The notes beneath the pieces were generated by a model. It saw nothing but the letters and a program-made list of their open reading frames with translations, ran no database searches and had not been told where the DNA came from. DNA of 64,000 nt from Chryseobacterium phocaeense (GTDB taxonomy: Bacteria > Bacteroidota > Bacteroidia > Flavobacteriales > Weeksellaceae), in contig NZ_LT827014.1 in the NCBI RefSeq assembly GCF_900169075.1, forward strand, positions 434,001 to 498,000, written 5' to 3'. A program made the translations under genes and the position numbers. Below are positions 26,953 to 35,598 of the stretch, piece by piece (positions within the stretch are counted from its first letter, which is position 1; the number at the start of each line of letters is the position of its first letter).

Positions 26953-27807
26953 CTATGCTTTTACAGCCAATAAATTAACTGTTTTAGCGACTGTATCTTT
27001 AATTTCAGTTCTTTTTACAATAAAATCCACGAATCCTTTTTCCTGTAAGAATTCAGAAGTCTGGAAACCTTCCGGAAGATCTCTTCCGATAGTCTCACGG
27101 ATTACCCTTGGACCTGCAAATCCGATTAATGCTCCCGGCTCAGCCATGATAATGTCCGCAGTCATCGCGAAAGAAGCCGTGATTCCTCCAAAAGTAGGAT
27201 CACACAGATAAGCAATGTATAAAAGCCCCGCTTCCGAAAGCTGGGCCAGTTTAGCCTGTACTTTGGCAAGCTGCATCAGTGAATACGTAGCTTCCTGCAT
27301 TCTCGCTCCACCGGACTGGCAGATGATCATGTACGGAAGTTTATTGGCAATACAGTAATCTACTGCTCTTCTGATCTTTTCACCCATTACGGAACCTAAT
27401 GAGCCTCCGATAAAGGCAAAATCCATACAGGAAACCACCATTTCAGTTCCTTTTACAGTTCCTACTGCGTTTCTGATAGAATCGGTAAGTTTTGTTTTGG
27501 CTTTTACTTCTTTTAAACGGTCTTTGTATGCCTTTGTATCCTTGAAGTTTAAGATATCAATACTTTCAACATTGGCATCCAGCTCTGTGAACTTTCCTTC
27601 GTCAAAAAGGATCTCAAAAAATTCTGCACTTCCTATTCTTACGTGAAATCCGTCTTCAGGAGAAACGTAGTTGTTTCTTCTGAGCTCATCATGCTCCACA
27701 ACTTTTCCTGATGGAGTCTGATGCCAAAGACCTTTGGGAACATCCTTTTTTTCATCAGTAGAGGTGGTAATGTTTTTTGCTTTTCTTTTAAACCAGTCGA
27801 ATGCCAT
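26953..27807 (-). CDS. accD: Acetyl-CoA carboxylase carboxyltransferase subunit beta, zinc-finger cysteines lost
   Basis: It makes malonyl-CoA with AccA, the first step of fatty acid synthesis, in the cytosol. Typical AccD motifs are present: [37 protein letters not shown] and [12 protein letters not shown]. The usual N-terminal C-x2-C...C-x2-C ribbon is replaced: [11 protein letters not shown] then [15 protein letters not shown], with no cysteine before about residue 100. At 284 aa the length is normal. An AT-rich palindrome lies upstream and fbaA lies further upstream on the same strand. Confidence 0.93.
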   Translation of the reverse strand: MAFDWFKRKAKNITTSTDEKKDVPKGLWHQTPSGKVVEHDELRRNNYVSPEDGFHVRIGSAEFFEILFDEGKFTELDANVESIDILNFKDTKAYKDRLKEVKAKTKLTDSIRNAVGTVKGTEMVVSCMDFAFIGGSLGSVMGEKIRRAVDYCIANKLPYMIICQSGGARMQEATYSLMQLAKVQAKLAQLSEAGLLYIAYLCDPTFGGITASFAMTADIIMAEPGALIGFAGPRVIRETIGRDLPEGFQTSEFLQEKGFVDFIVKRTEIKDTVAKTVNLLAVKA

Positions 27808-27812
27808 TTTGC

Positions 27813-27885
27813 TTGTATTAATGTATAAATGTAAATTGTATTAATGTAAACCATATCCTCATGAATACTTTTTACATTAATACAA
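27813..27885. repeat. TTGTATTAATGTAAA direct and inverted repeat
   Basis: TTGTATTAATGTAAA (27836-27850) has an exact inverted copy at 27871-27885 with a 20-base spacer. A shortened direct copy TTGTATTAATGTA lies at 27813-27825. It lies between fbaA and accD and has no T-run, so it is not an ordinary terminator. Confidence 0.75.
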
Positions 27886-27896
27886 TGCTACAGTTT

Positions 27897-28967
27897 TTAT
27901 TTTAAAGTATTTACGTTATTTAAATCCTCAAACGCCTGAACCAGTCTTGTAGAGAAAGTTTCCTCACCTTTTCTTACCCAAACTCTTGGATCGTAGAATT
28001 TCTTGTTAGGCTTTTCTTCTCCTTCAGGGTTTCCGATCTGGGCTCTTAAATAATCAATATTGTTAACCATATAATCTCTAACCCCTTCTGTGTAAGCGAA
28101 CTGAAGGTCAGTATCAATATTCATTTTAATTACTCCATAGTCAATGGCTTCTCTGATCTCTTCTAAAGTAGATCCTGAACCACCATGGAATACAAAGTTC
28201 ACCGGCTTGTCTGCTGTTCCGAATTTCTCCTGAACGAATTTCTGAGAGTTGTCAAGGATTTTCGGGGTAAGAACCACGTTTCCTGGCTTGTAAACTCCGT
28301 GTACGTTACCGAATGCAGCTGCAATAGTAAAGTTTTCAGAAATAGCCTTTAGCTTTTCATACGTATACGCTACGTCTTCAGGCTGTGTATATAATTTTGA
28401 GTTGTCAACGTCTGAGTTGTCTACTCCGTCTTCTTCACCACCTGTTACTCCGATTTCCACTTCAAGTGTCATTTTAAGCTTAGCCATTCTTTCGAAGTAC
28501 TGAGCAGAGATTTCGATGTTTTCTTCCAAAGGCTCCTCAGAAAGGTCAAGCATATGAGAAGAGTAAAGGGATTTTCCGGTTTGTCTGAAGAATTCTTCAT
28601 TAGCATCCATCAAACCGTCAATCCAGGGCAATAATTTCTTAGCGCAGTGGTCTGTATGTAAAATTACAGTGGCTCCGTAAGCTTCAGCAAGCGTGTGAAT
28701 GTGCTTTGCTCCGGCGATAGCTCCTAAAATAGCAGCTTTCTGTCCGTCATTGCTCAATCCTTTTCCGGCATTGTAAGCCGCTCCACCGTTTGAAAACTGG
28801 ATAATTACAGGAGAGTTGAGTTTCGCTGCCGTTTCCATGACAGCATTTACATTGCTTGAACCAATTACGTTTACTGCAGGAAGTGCAAATTTGTTTTCTT
28901 TAGCATACTGAAAAATATCAGTAACTAGCTGACCTGTGGCAACTCCTGCCGGAAAAATTCTGCTCAT
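27897..28967 (-). CDS. fbaA: Class II fructose-bisphosphate aldolase
   Basis: It splits fructose-1,6-bisphosphate into two triose phosphates in glycolysis and the reverse in gluconeogenesis. Zinc ligands appear in LHTDHCAKK, FGNVHGVYKPG and VFHGGSGST, and EVEIGVTGGEEDG gives the acidic ligand. At 356 aa it is the long FbaA (type A) form. The start MSRIFPAGVATGQLV matches the family. It is upstream of accD on the same strand, with an AT palindrome between. Confidence 0.95.
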   Translation of the reverse strand: MSRIFPAGVATGQLVTDIFQYAKENKFALPAVNVIGSSNVNAVMETAAKLNSPVIIQFSNGGAAYNAGKGLSNDGQKAAILGAIAGAKHIHTLAEAYGATVILHTDHCAKKLLPWIDGLMDANEEFFRQTGKSLYSSHMLDLSEEPLEENIEISAQYFERMAKLKMTLEVEIGVTGGEEDGVDNSDVDNSKLYTQPEDVAYTYEKLKAISENFTIAAAFGNVHGVYKPGNVVLTPKILDNSQKFVQEKFGTADKPVNFVFHGGSGSTLEEIREAIDYGVIKMNIDTDLQFAYTEGVRDYMVNNIDYLRAQIGNPEGEEKPNKKFYDPRVWVRKGEETFSTRLVQAFEDLNNVNTLK

Positions 28968-29038
28968 GTTTTACTTTTTATTTTAAATTATTAGGCGTTT
29001 TTAAAATTCCTGTAAAGGTAATCATTTTTGAGGAATTC

Positions 29039-29905
29039 CTAATTTCTTTTGTCCTTACCCCAAAGCAGCTTCTGACGGATCGTTTCGTAGAAACTTAAAT
29101 GGTTGGGCTGCACCAGGAGGATCTGAAAATCGGCCTTTTTGATGATAATTTCTTTGTCGGTTTCAATATGCACCAGCCTTGAGTCCAGCGAAAGGGAGTA
29201 TTGAGGGACTCTGCTTTCCACTCTGAATTTTATTTCTACCCGGTCATTAACCACTAAAGGTCTCACATTCAGGTTGTGGGGAGCAATAGGAGTAATGACG
29301 AAATTTTCGTTGTTCGGAGAAATTATGGGTCCGCCACAGCTTAAAGAATAGGCAGTAGATCCCGTGGGAGTAGAGACAATAACGCCGTCTCCCCAGAAGA
29401 CATTCAGAAACTCATCGTTGATATAAGAATCTACGGTGATCATAGACGTGGTTTCTTTTCTTGAAACGGTAACATCATTCAGCGCATACGGGAAAAAATC
29501 GTCTGACCTGGGTGAAACAACTTCAATAACGGCCCGGCGGCTTGTTTTGACGTCTCCTTTTAAAATGGCATCAAGCTCTTTGAATGCTTCTTCTTTGGTA
29601 AAGCTGGCCAGGAAACCAAGTCTTCCGGTATTGACCCCAACAATTGGGATTTCAAGATCTTCAATAAAAGTCAATGAATTCACGATGGTTCCATCGCCTC
29701 CGAAAGTAAAAAACAGGTCTACTTCTTTATCCAGAAGGTCCTGCTTGCTGTTGAATGTTTCAAATATCTTTGAGAATTGAAGCGCTTCAGCCATTTCATC
29801 ATACAGAACAGATTTTACGCCCCGGGTTTCAAGTTCAGAAATAAACTTGCTTAAATATAAAAAAGTATCGAGGTCTTTTTTCTGAGAGTATATGGCTGCC
29901 TTCAT
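29039..29905 (-). CDS. nadK: NAD kinase
   Basis: It phosphorylates NAD to NADP in the cytosol with ATP. FTFGGDGTIVNSLT contains the GGDGT signature, followed by VNTGRLGFLASF and the substrate motif STPTGSTAYSLSCGG. At 288 aa the length is normal. The start is one base away from the stop of the CBS-domain gene upstream, so they are translated as a unit. Confidence 0.94.
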   Translation of the reverse strand: MKAAIYSQKKDLDTFLYLSKFISELETRGVKSVLYDEMAEALQFSKIFETFNSKQDLLDKEVDLFFTFGGDGTIVNSLTFIEDLEIPIVGVNTGRLGFLASFTKEEAFKELDAILKGDVKTSRRAVIEVVSPRSDDFFPYALNDVTVSRKETTSMITVDSYINDEFLNVFWGDGVIVSTPTGSTAYSLSCGGPIISPNNENFVITPIAPHNLNVRPLVVNDRVEIKFRVESRVPQYSLSLDSRLVHIETDKEIIIKKADFQILLVQPNHLSFYETIRQKLLWGKDKRN

Positions 29906-29906
29906 G

Positions 29907-30557
29907 TTATATTTCTATGAATTTTTGGAAAAATCCAAACCGGTCTTTAAATAGGTCTGATTTCTCATCAGAATAGTATTTCTGAACAACTCTGTAATCG
30001 TACCGGTCAAAAGTAGCGTCTATTGAGGAAAGATTTTCATTGCTGATCTTAATGGTCACCTGAATCACCTCATCAGACATTAATGTAATAAACCCGCCAT
30101 AGAACTTGGAATTGTTGCTTTCCACAATATTGGCGATTTCCGTCATCGAATATTTTCTGGCCGGCGTTTCTATGGTAAGGATGGCCCCGGACTCTGAAAA
30201 TAAAGGATAACGGGAAAGGTTCTGAAAGATATCCTCGCACGTAATATACCCCAGGTACTTTTCATTCTTGTTGATCACCGGGATCACGTTGGCATTGAAC
30301 GTATAAAACAGACGGATACTGTCCATTATATTGTTGTCTTCCAGAATAGCAAACCGTTCGATCTGGTGTTCCAGATCCTTCAGTATTCCGTCTCCTTCAT
30401 ATAGGAAATCTTCTGCAAGAGCTCCGTAGAAATGATGGGATTTTTTAATGAAAATATGGGAATATCCAAAATCGTCTAATGTATCCCTCGCTGATTCTAT
30501 CGAGTCAGTCAGGCTAAAACATGGAAAGTCTTTTGAGATATAATCCTTGATAAACAT
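29907..30557 (-). CDS. CBS-domain protein, 216 aa
   Basis: Two CBS motifs make one pair. The first reads DFPCFSLTDSIESARDTLDDFGYSHIFI and the second FYTFNANVIPVINKNEKYLGYITCEDI. The remaining C-terminal part resembles a small regulatory domain (MTEIANIVESNN, VIQVTIKISNEN). CBS pairs bind adenosine nucleotides, so it may sense AMP/ATP/NAD for NadK, its downstream neighbour. This link is inferred from the one-base spacing only. A perfect hairpin lies 41 bases upstream of its start. Confidence 0.82.
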   Translation of the reverse strand: MFIKDYISKDFPCFSLTDSIESARDTLDDFGYSHIFIKKSHHFYGALAEDFLYEGDGILKDLEHQIERFAILEDNNIMDSIRLFYTFNANVIPVINKNEKYLGYITCEDIFQNLSRYPLFSESGAILTIETPARKYSMTEIANIVESNNSKFYGGFITLMSDEVIQVTIKISNENLSSIDATFDRYDYRVVQKYYSDEKSDLFKDRFGFFQKFIEI

Positions 30558-30597
30558 TGTGCTAATTTATAAAAAATTAAATGAAACTTTTTCTCAA

Positions 30598-30637
30598 AAC
30601 ATCACTTTTTTTCGTGAAAAATAAAAAAAGTGATGTT
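30598..30637. repeat. Perfect 15-bp hairpin in the 5' region of the CBS-nadK unit
   Basis: AACATCACTTTTTTT (30598-30612) and AAAAAAAGTGATGTT (30623-30637) are exact complements around a 10-base loop. It could be a leader hairpin of the minus-strand unit, or an upstream element of the promoter at 30642. Confidence 0.7.
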
Positions 30638-30641
30638 AAAA

Positions 30642-30672
30642 TTTGTTTGTAAAGAAAAAAAAGGTACCTTTG
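30642..30672 (+). promoter_or_regulatory. Consensus Bacteroidetes promoter on the plus strand
   Basis: TTTG (30642-30645), 19 bases, TACCTTTG (30665-30672): a full match to TTTG-N19-TAnnTTTG. It points into a gap with no plus-strand gene, toward the hairpin at 30709-30742. Confidence 0.65.
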
Positions 30673-30678
30673 TCGCCT

Positions 30679-30746
30679 TTCATTTTTACTTTTTATTAGA
30701 TTTATTTCAAACTGCACTGTCTATTAAGGACATATGCAGTTTTTTT
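30679..30746 (+). ncRNA. Putative small RNA
   Basis: A start point is predicted about 7 bases after the -7 element. A hairpin AAACTGCA (30709-30716) with TGCAGTTT (30735-30742), plus an inner TGTC/GACA stem, ends in a T run (30740-30746). The predicted RNA is about 68 bases and has no open reading frame. The T run touches the stop codon of the minus-strand methyltransferase gene, so the same hairpin might instead be that gene's terminator. Confidence 0.4.
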
Positions 30747-31275
30747 ATTTTAGGGCTTTGGCAAATTCCCACATCACAATTCCGCCGCAGACACTCACAT
30801 TCAGGGAGTGCTTCGTTCCGAGCTGAGGAATTTCAAGAAATGTATCAATATTCGGTAGGGCCTCGTCGCTTATCCCATCCACTTCGTTGCCCAGGATCAG
30901 GGCATATTTTTTAGTTTTTTCTATGGTGAAATCCGTGATCATTCGGCTGTCTGTGGTCTGTTCAATACCGATGATCTCGTATCCAAGGCTTTTATATTCA
31001 TCAATCGCGGTGTTGATATCACTTTCATGGCTCCAGTCCACACTTTCTGTAGCCCCAAGTGCTGCCTTATGGATTTCGCGGTGAGGAGGCTGAGGAGTAA
31101 TGCCGCATAAAATTATTTTTTCAATCAGAAAGGCATCTGCCGTCCTGAAAGATGCCCCTACATTATGCATGCTCCTTAGATTGTCTAAAATAATGACCAA
31201 TGGAATTTTCTCAACCTTCTTAAATGTTTCTACATCTATTCTGTTAAGTTCTTCCAGTTTTAATTTTTGTACCAA
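30745..31275 (-). CDS. SpoU/TrmH-family RNA 2'-O-methyltransferase, 176 aa
   Basis: The three SPOUT motifs are present: NLRSMHNVGASFRTADAF (motif 1 with the catalytic Arg), LILGNEVDGIS (motif 2) and LEIPQLGTKHSLNVSVCGG (motif 3). The enzyme methylates a ribose in tRNA or rRNA using S-adenosylmethionine, bound in the deep trefoil knot. At 176 aa it has no added N-terminal substrate-binding domain. It follows the YwqK-like gene on the same strand, five bases after its stop... more precisely it lies downstream of no close gene, as the 31281 gene ends just upstream of its start. Confidence 0.87.
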   Translation of the reverse strand: MVQKLKLEELNRIDVETFKKVEKIPLVIILDNLRSMHNVGASFRTADAFLIEKIILCGITPQPPHREIHKAALGATESVDWSHESDINTAIDEYKSLGYEIIGIEQTTDSRMITDFTIEKTKKYALILGNEVDGISDEALPNIDTFLEIPQLGTKHSLNVSVCGGIVMWEFAKALK

Positions 31276-31280
31276 TTGTT

Positions 31281-31901
31281 TTATTTTGTTGAGATTAATT
31301 TTCCGTCTCTGTATGTTTCCGTTTTTTCAACTTTGCCGTCTTCACGGTAATGCACCCGGCTTCCGTTCCATTTGTCGTTCACAAACTCTGTTTCACGCTG
31401 TAATTTTCCGGATGGGTAATAAACCTTCCATTTTCCTGCAGCCAGCCCGTCCTGATACTGCCCGATCTGTTTTACAGACTTTCCGTCTTCATGATACAGT
31501 TTGCTTTCACCATGCAGCTTGCCCATTCTGTAATTGGAAATTTCGGTTATTTTTCCGGCAGGAGTGTAAAAAGTAGCCAGAGAACTGTCATCATAAACAT
31601 TCTTCTCCCCATTTCTGAAAGTCTCTTTGGAAGTCAGAACTCCATTTCTGTCATAATAAGACCACTCTTTTGCTTTATGGCCTTTTTTATTTTCTCCTTT
31701 TGCCTGTACCTTTCCATTATCATAATAATAGATTGCTTCGCCTTCTATTTTCCCCTTTTTCCATTCCACGACCTGTTTTACCTGCCCGTTTTCGTAGAAA
31801 TCCTTGCAGGATCCTTCCTGAAGTCCGTCTTTATATCCGCATGGTTTTTGTGCTATAGCCCACGATGATGCGGTAATCAATAGCAGAAAAGTGTATTTCA
31901 T
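31281..31901 (-). CDS. Secreted MORN/YwqK-repeat protein, 206 aa
   Basis: A signal peptide (MKYTFLLLITASSWAIAQK) is followed by repeats of about 22 residues with the pattern G-x-Y-Y-x-x-G-K-x-x-x-E (IYYYDNGKVQAKGENK, VYYPSGKLQRETEF, VHYREDGKVEKTETY). This is the YwqK/MORN-like repeat, often mislabelled a toxin-antitoxin component. ATG 31901 is chosen because it gives a clean signal peptide; an in-frame start at 31973 would overlap the divergent promoter at 31909. Its stop is five bases before the methyltransferase start. Confidence 0.82.
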   Translation of the reverse strand: MKYTFLLLITASSWAIAQKPCGYKDGLQEGSCKDFYENGQVKQVVEWKKGKIEGEAIYYYDNGKVQAKGENKKGHKAKEWSYYDRNGVLTSKETFRNGEKNVYDDSSLATFYTPAGKITEISNYRMGKLHGESKLYHEDGKSVKQIGQYQDGLAAGKWKVYYPSGKLQRETEFVNDKWNGSRVHYREDGKVEKTETYRDGKLISTK

Positions 31902-31908
31902 AGATTTT

Positions 31909-31941
31909 TTTGTTTCAAATATAGGTAATTTGCTATTTTTG
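31909..31941 (+). promoter_or_regulatory. Bacteroidetes promoter of the secreted protein gene at 31957
   Basis: TTTG (31909-31912), 21 bases, TATTTTTG (31934-31941): a full match to the consensus. The predicted start near 31948 gives a leader of about 9 bases. Confidence 0.7.
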
Positions 31942-31956
31942 AAATAAAAATACGAC

Positions 31957-32556
31957 ATGAAAAAAGTATCCACTTTATTGCTGTTGATATTCGGGTTTAT
32001 ATTTTCGCTGGCACAGAATACCTATTATCCACAGGCTTTTTTTGATAAGAAAATGGCGCGTGAGATGCTTGGTTTTGGAAACTCCACCATCGAAGGAGTG
32101 GCTTCTACAAAACAGAAAAACAATTGGGGCATCAAACCTTTACTTGGTGCTAAACACTATGCACCTAAAGGAACGGTAGTGATGCTTTTTCCTGTAACCC
32201 CTTACTTTGAGGAGTTCTACAGTATGAGAAAGAAATATGAAAACAGAAAAACAACGGTGTATATGTCTGAGGAGGCATTCAAGTATAGAGTAGAAGCATT
32301 AACCGACGATCATGGCAGGTTTAAATTTGAAAAGCTGAAACCGGGTAAATACTACCTTGAAACCATTGTGAACTTTACGGCAACGGCAAGTTACCAGCAG
32401 CAGACAGGAACCACAAATACATTTAACGGGTATGGAAACTATCTGTATTCCACCCCGATATACAGTACTTTTTTCTATGGATATGATGCTGCCAACAGGG
32501 AAAGCAAGTTTGTAGAAATCAAAGCTGACGGCGAACTAAAAGAAATCAACCTCTAA
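31957..32556 (+). CDS. Secreted hypothetical protein, 199 aa
   Basis: A signal peptide (MKKVSTLLLLIFGFIFSLAQ) is followed by a region with a Cna-B/prealbumin-like segment: TDDHGRFKFEKLKPGKYYLETIV resembles carboxypeptidase regulatory-like folds. No catalytic site is evident. The end TFFYGYDAANRESKFVEIKADG suggests a strand-rich C-terminus. It has its own promoter and a terminator overlapping the stop. Function is unknown. Confidence 0.75.
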   Translation: MKKVSTLLLLIFGFIFSLAQNTYYPQAFFDKKMAREMLGFGNSTIEGVASTKQKNNWGIKPLLGAKHYAPKGTVVMLFPVTPYFEEFYSMRKKYENRKTTVYMSEEAFKYRVEALTDDHGRFKFEKLKPGKYYLETIVNFTATASYQQQTGTTNTFNGYGNYLYSTPIYSTFFYGYDAANRESKFVEIKADGELKEINL

Positions 32557-32575
32557 GGTTGATTTTTTATTTTTT
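32543..32575 (+). terminator. Terminator overlapping the stop codon of the 31957 gene
   Basis: AAATCAACC (32543-32551) pairs perfectly with GGTTGATTT (32557-32565); the loop TCTAA includes the stop TAA. It is followed by TTTTATTTTTT. Confidence 0.85.
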
Positions 32576-33448
32576 CAGCCCCATGATCTGGTGAACGTTT
32601 TTTTCAATATTCTGGGCCAGGGTTTCCATTGGAATGTCATTTTCGTCATTGTTGAAGGGATCTTCTATTTCTTCTGCAATCAGTTCCAGACTCATCAGGA
32701 CATAATAGACAAATACGGTAAGCGGAATCATCAGCAGCCCGATGGTAATTACATAAGCAACGGGAAGCGCCAATACATATAGAATGATAAATTTCTTTAC
32801 AAATGAGGAGTAAGAATAAGGAATAGGCGTGTTTTTTATTCTCTCGCACCCTCCGCACACATCCAGAAATCCGGAAAGCTGGGTGTCCAGATACAGCATT
32901 TCAACATCAGAGATTTTTCCTTCCTTTTTGAGCTGATTAAGTTTGTGACTTAAAAGAATGATAATTTCACTCGGACCGTGGTGTTTCAGGGATTTCTCAA
33001 TTTCAGAATAGTCTTCATCCAAAGCCAGTCTTGTAGATTCCTTGGAAAGATGTTTGGCAAGGAAATGCGGAAAATACTTTAAATACCGGGCAATCTGTTC
33101 CGTATTCTGACGGTCATCTCCAAGAATGGTACTGATCTTTATGGCAAAATTCCGGGTGTCATTTACCAGTTTCCCCCAGAGCTTCCGGCCTTCCCACCAT
33201 CTGTCATAAGCCGTATTCGTCCGGAATACCAGCAGCAGCGAAAGAACAAAGCCCAGCAGGGAATGGATCATTCCTACATTACTCACTCCCGATTTTGCGG
33301 TAAGGTGGAGATATTCTACCTCCAGAAACTGGATTCCCCATGAATAAAGCCCCACAAGGATCATCGTAGGGAAAAGGATCTTCATGGTATCACTTTTGTG
33401 CATACTGAACAGGATCTTCAGGAAATGCTTGGTGTTGTAGGCTCTCAT
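32567..33448 (-). CDS. Bestrophin-family (RFP-TM/UPF0187) chloride channel-like protein, 293 aa
   Basis: RTNTAYDRWWEGRKLWGKLVNDTRN is the bestrophin signature region, and the C-terminal part has LPVAYVITIGLLMIPLTVFVYY and EEIEDPFNND, the acidic segment that ends the family core. Four to six membrane helices are visible. Bacterial homologues form pentameric ion channels. ATG 33448 (MRAYNTKHFLKIL) fits the family start; an upstream in-frame start (33538) covers repeat DNA. It is convergent with the secreted protein gene. Confidence 0.87.
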   Translation of the reverse strand: MRAYNTKHFLKILFSMHKSDTMKILFPTMILVGLYSWGIQFLEVEYLHLTAKSGVSNVGMIHSLLGFVLSLLLVFRTNTAYDRWWEGRKLWGKLVNDTRNFAIKISTILGDDRQNTEQIARYLKYFPHFLAKHLSKESTRLALDEDYSEIEKSLKHHGPSEIIILLSHKLNQLKKEGKISDVEMLYLDTQLSGFLDVCGGCERIKNTPIPYSYSSFVKKFIILYVLALPVAYVITIGLLMIPLTVFVYYVLMSLELIAEEIEDPFNNDENDIPMETLAQNIEKNVHQIMGLKK

Positions 33449-33512
33449 AAACTGTCTTAGTCTTACAAATATAATTTTTTCATTTGAGCCATACTTTATC
33501 AGGGGTAATTTT

Positions 33513-33800
33513 TTACCACAGATTCCACGAATTTTCACAGATGATTGCGCATATTTTTTTGAATCATTAGGAGCATTGAAAGAGGTAAGAAAAGTTAAGA
33601 TAAAATCTAAAGATTTTTTAGCTCTAATCCTTAAAGTGAGGCTCAGCTTAATGATCTTAAAATCTTAATCTCACTCTTAATGGTTCAAATAGTATTCATA
33701 AAAATTTCTGATTTTTAAACTTATGTGTACTTCTTATTCTCAATACTTTAAACTAAAAATAGCTAAAATGTTTAAAAAATGTTGTCCCTTTTGTGGTTTA
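33513..33800 (-). repeat. Dispersed intergenic element, copy B
   Basis: It fills most of the 443-base gap upstream of the cupin gene. Its reverse complement matches copy A over about 260 bp. One end is CTTTTGTGGTT (33788-33798), exactly the end of copy C; the other starts TTACCACAGATT (33513). No open reading frame lies inside. Confidence 0.8.
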
Positions 33801-33891
33801 AGCCAGGCTCCTGGAACCCGTTACCATTTTTTAATTTTCCCAGATTTCAAAAAAACACTATTTTTATTTCACTTTAAAATAACAGAATAAG

Positions 33892-34773
33892 ATGATCCTC
33901 GAAAACGTAGATGTAGTAAACGATATCAGTAAAGAAGATTTTCAGAAGAATTATTTCAAAAAACACAAGCCGCTTCTGATTAAGAATTTTGCGAGCCGAT
34001 GGGATGCATTCGATCAGTGGAATCTTGCTTATATCCGTGAAAAAGCAGGTGATCAGGTAGTTCCATTGTATGATAATAAACCCGCCGATGCTTCCAAAAG
34101 TTCGGATGCCCCGGTAACGAATATGAAAATGAAGGATTATATAGACCGCATCAAAAGCGGACCATCAGATCTCCGTATTTTCTTCTACATCATTACTGAC
34201 CGGCTTCCGGAGCTGCTGAAAAACTTCACCTATCCGGATCTGGGGATTAAATTTTTTAAGAGGCTTCCCACTCTTTTCTTCGGTGGCAGTGAAGCCCACG
34301 TACTGATGCATTACGATGTGGATCTCGGGGATTTTCTTCATATCCATTTCGAAGGTAAAAAGAGAATCCTGCTGTTTGATCAGAAACAGTCTGCTTTCCT
34401 GTATAAAGTCCCGCTTTCTGTGCATACGGTCTACGATATAGATTATGAAAACCCGGATTACGAGAAATTTCCCGCTTTACAATATGCAAAAGGATATGAA
34501 ATTTTTATGGAGCATGGCGATGCCCTGTTTATTCCCGGGGCATTCTGGCATTTCAACAGATACCTGGAACCGGGATTTTCCATGTCACTGAGAGCACTGC
34601 CGAATAAGCCCGGTGTTTTCGCCAATATGATGTACCATGTATTCATTATGCGGTACACCGATAAACTTCTCCGCAAACTGTTTAAAGCTAAGTGGGTGAA
34701 TTTCAAACAGAAATGGGCCTATGAAAAAGGGGCGGAAGCTTTTGAAAAGAAGAGAAAACCGGGAAGAATGTAA
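33892..34773 (+). CDS. Cupin-8/JmjC-like oxygenase, 293 aa
   Basis: The N-terminus has FQKNYFKKHKPLLIKNFASRW, typical of cupin_8/JmjC proteins that act as Fe(II)/2-oxoglutarate hydroxylases. HYDVDLGDFLHIHFEGKKRI provides the HxD iron ligands and FIPGAFWHFNRYLEPG the second His region. At 293 aa it is a normal length. The substrate is unknown. It has no close neighbour on its strand. Confidence 0.82.
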   Translation: MILENVDVVNDISKEDFQKNYFKKHKPLLIKNFASRWDAFDQWNLAYIREKAGDQVVPLYDNKPADASKSSDAPVTNMKMKDYIDRIKSGPSDLRIFFYIITDRLPELLKNFTYPDLGIKFFKRLPTLFFGGSEAHVLMHYDVDLGDFLHIHFEGKKRILLFDQKQSAFLYKVPLSVHTVYDIDYENPDYEKFPALQYAKGYEIFMEHGDALFIPGAFWHFNRYLEPGFSMSLRALPNKPGVFANMMYHVFIMRYTDKLLRKLFKAKWVNFKQKWAYEKGAEAFEKKRKPGRM

Positions 34774-34774
34774 A

Positions 34775-34921
34775 GGCTGGAAGTCAGGAGAGGGAAGCTG
34801 GAAGTTATTGTGTTTCGCAATACTTCTTGCAGTGGAAAGACAAATGCTAAAAATTAATTAAAAAATATTCAGTGGTTCCATCGAACTTCAGAACCTTCCA
34901 TCTTCAGACGTCCCATCTTCC
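34775..34921. repeat. GGAAGCTGGAAG / CTTCCATCTTC imperfect palindrome
   Basis: Downstream of the cupin gene, GGCTGGAAGTCAGGAGAGGG and GGAAGCTGGAAG face CTTCCATCTTCAGACG and CATCTTCCATCTT around a central AT-rich part. A half copy in the opposite orientation is at 40967-40995. Confidence 0.55.
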
Positions 34922-34924
34922 ATC

Positions 34925-35455
34925 TTATTCATTAATCAGTCCAAAAATCTTCGCATCCACAAATTTTCCTTTTTCGAAAAAATAATCACGGAGGATTCCT
35001 TCGGCTTTAAAGTTTAAGGATTCCAATAATTTTTCTGAAGCTATATTGGCCGGATCTGTAAAGGCATCCACCCGGTGCAGCTGCATTCTTTCAAACCCGA
35101 ATATCAGAATAGGAAGAATCGCTTCCTTCATATAAGAATTTCTCCAGAATTTAGGATTGAGCTCATAACCGATCTCTGCACGGAAATGACCAGGAAACCA
35201 GTTGTGGTAGCCGCAGGTTCCTATAACCTTTTTTTCAGATTTCAGCTCCAGTGCCCAGCGGAATCCCTTTCCTTTTTCAAATTCACCGTTAAAGTAATTG
35301 ATGATATTTCTGGCATCTTCCAAGGTTTTGAAAGTTTCCAGGTCATAATATTCCATGACTTCATCCAGGGAAAAATATTCAAAGAGATCTTCTGCATCAT
35401 TTGGATTCAATTGTCTTAAAATAAGCCTTTCAGTTTCTAAAACCGGATAGATCAT
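34925..35455 (-). CDS. GNAT-family N-acetyltransferase (RimJ/RimL type), 176 aa
   Basis: It opens LETERLILRQLNPNDAEDLF and carries IGYELNPKFWRNSYMKEAI and HRVDAFTDPANIASEKLLE, the blocks of RimJ/RimL-like acetyltransferases. It differs clearly from the paralogue at 16334-16867. It probably acetylates a protein or small amine with acetyl-CoA. It is divergent from mutS. Confidence 0.87.
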   Translation of the reverse strand: MIYPVLETERLILRQLNPNDAEDLFEYFSLDEVMEYYDLETFKTLEDARNIINYFNGEFEKGKGFRWALELKSEKKVIGTCGYHNWFPGHFRAEIGYELNPKFWRNSYMKEAILPILIFGFERMQLHRVDAFTDPANIASEKLLESLNFKAEGILRDYFFEKGKFVDAKIFGLINE

Positions 35456-35598
35456 AGATTTTATTTTACTGAAAAATACGATAAATATTTTGTTCAGAGC
35501 ACTATGGGATGGAATTTTGCTCTCCAGGGCGAGATTAATTTCATGACAAATTCCTGCTCTCCATATATTTTATTTAAATTTGGGGCTCATTTTTTATT

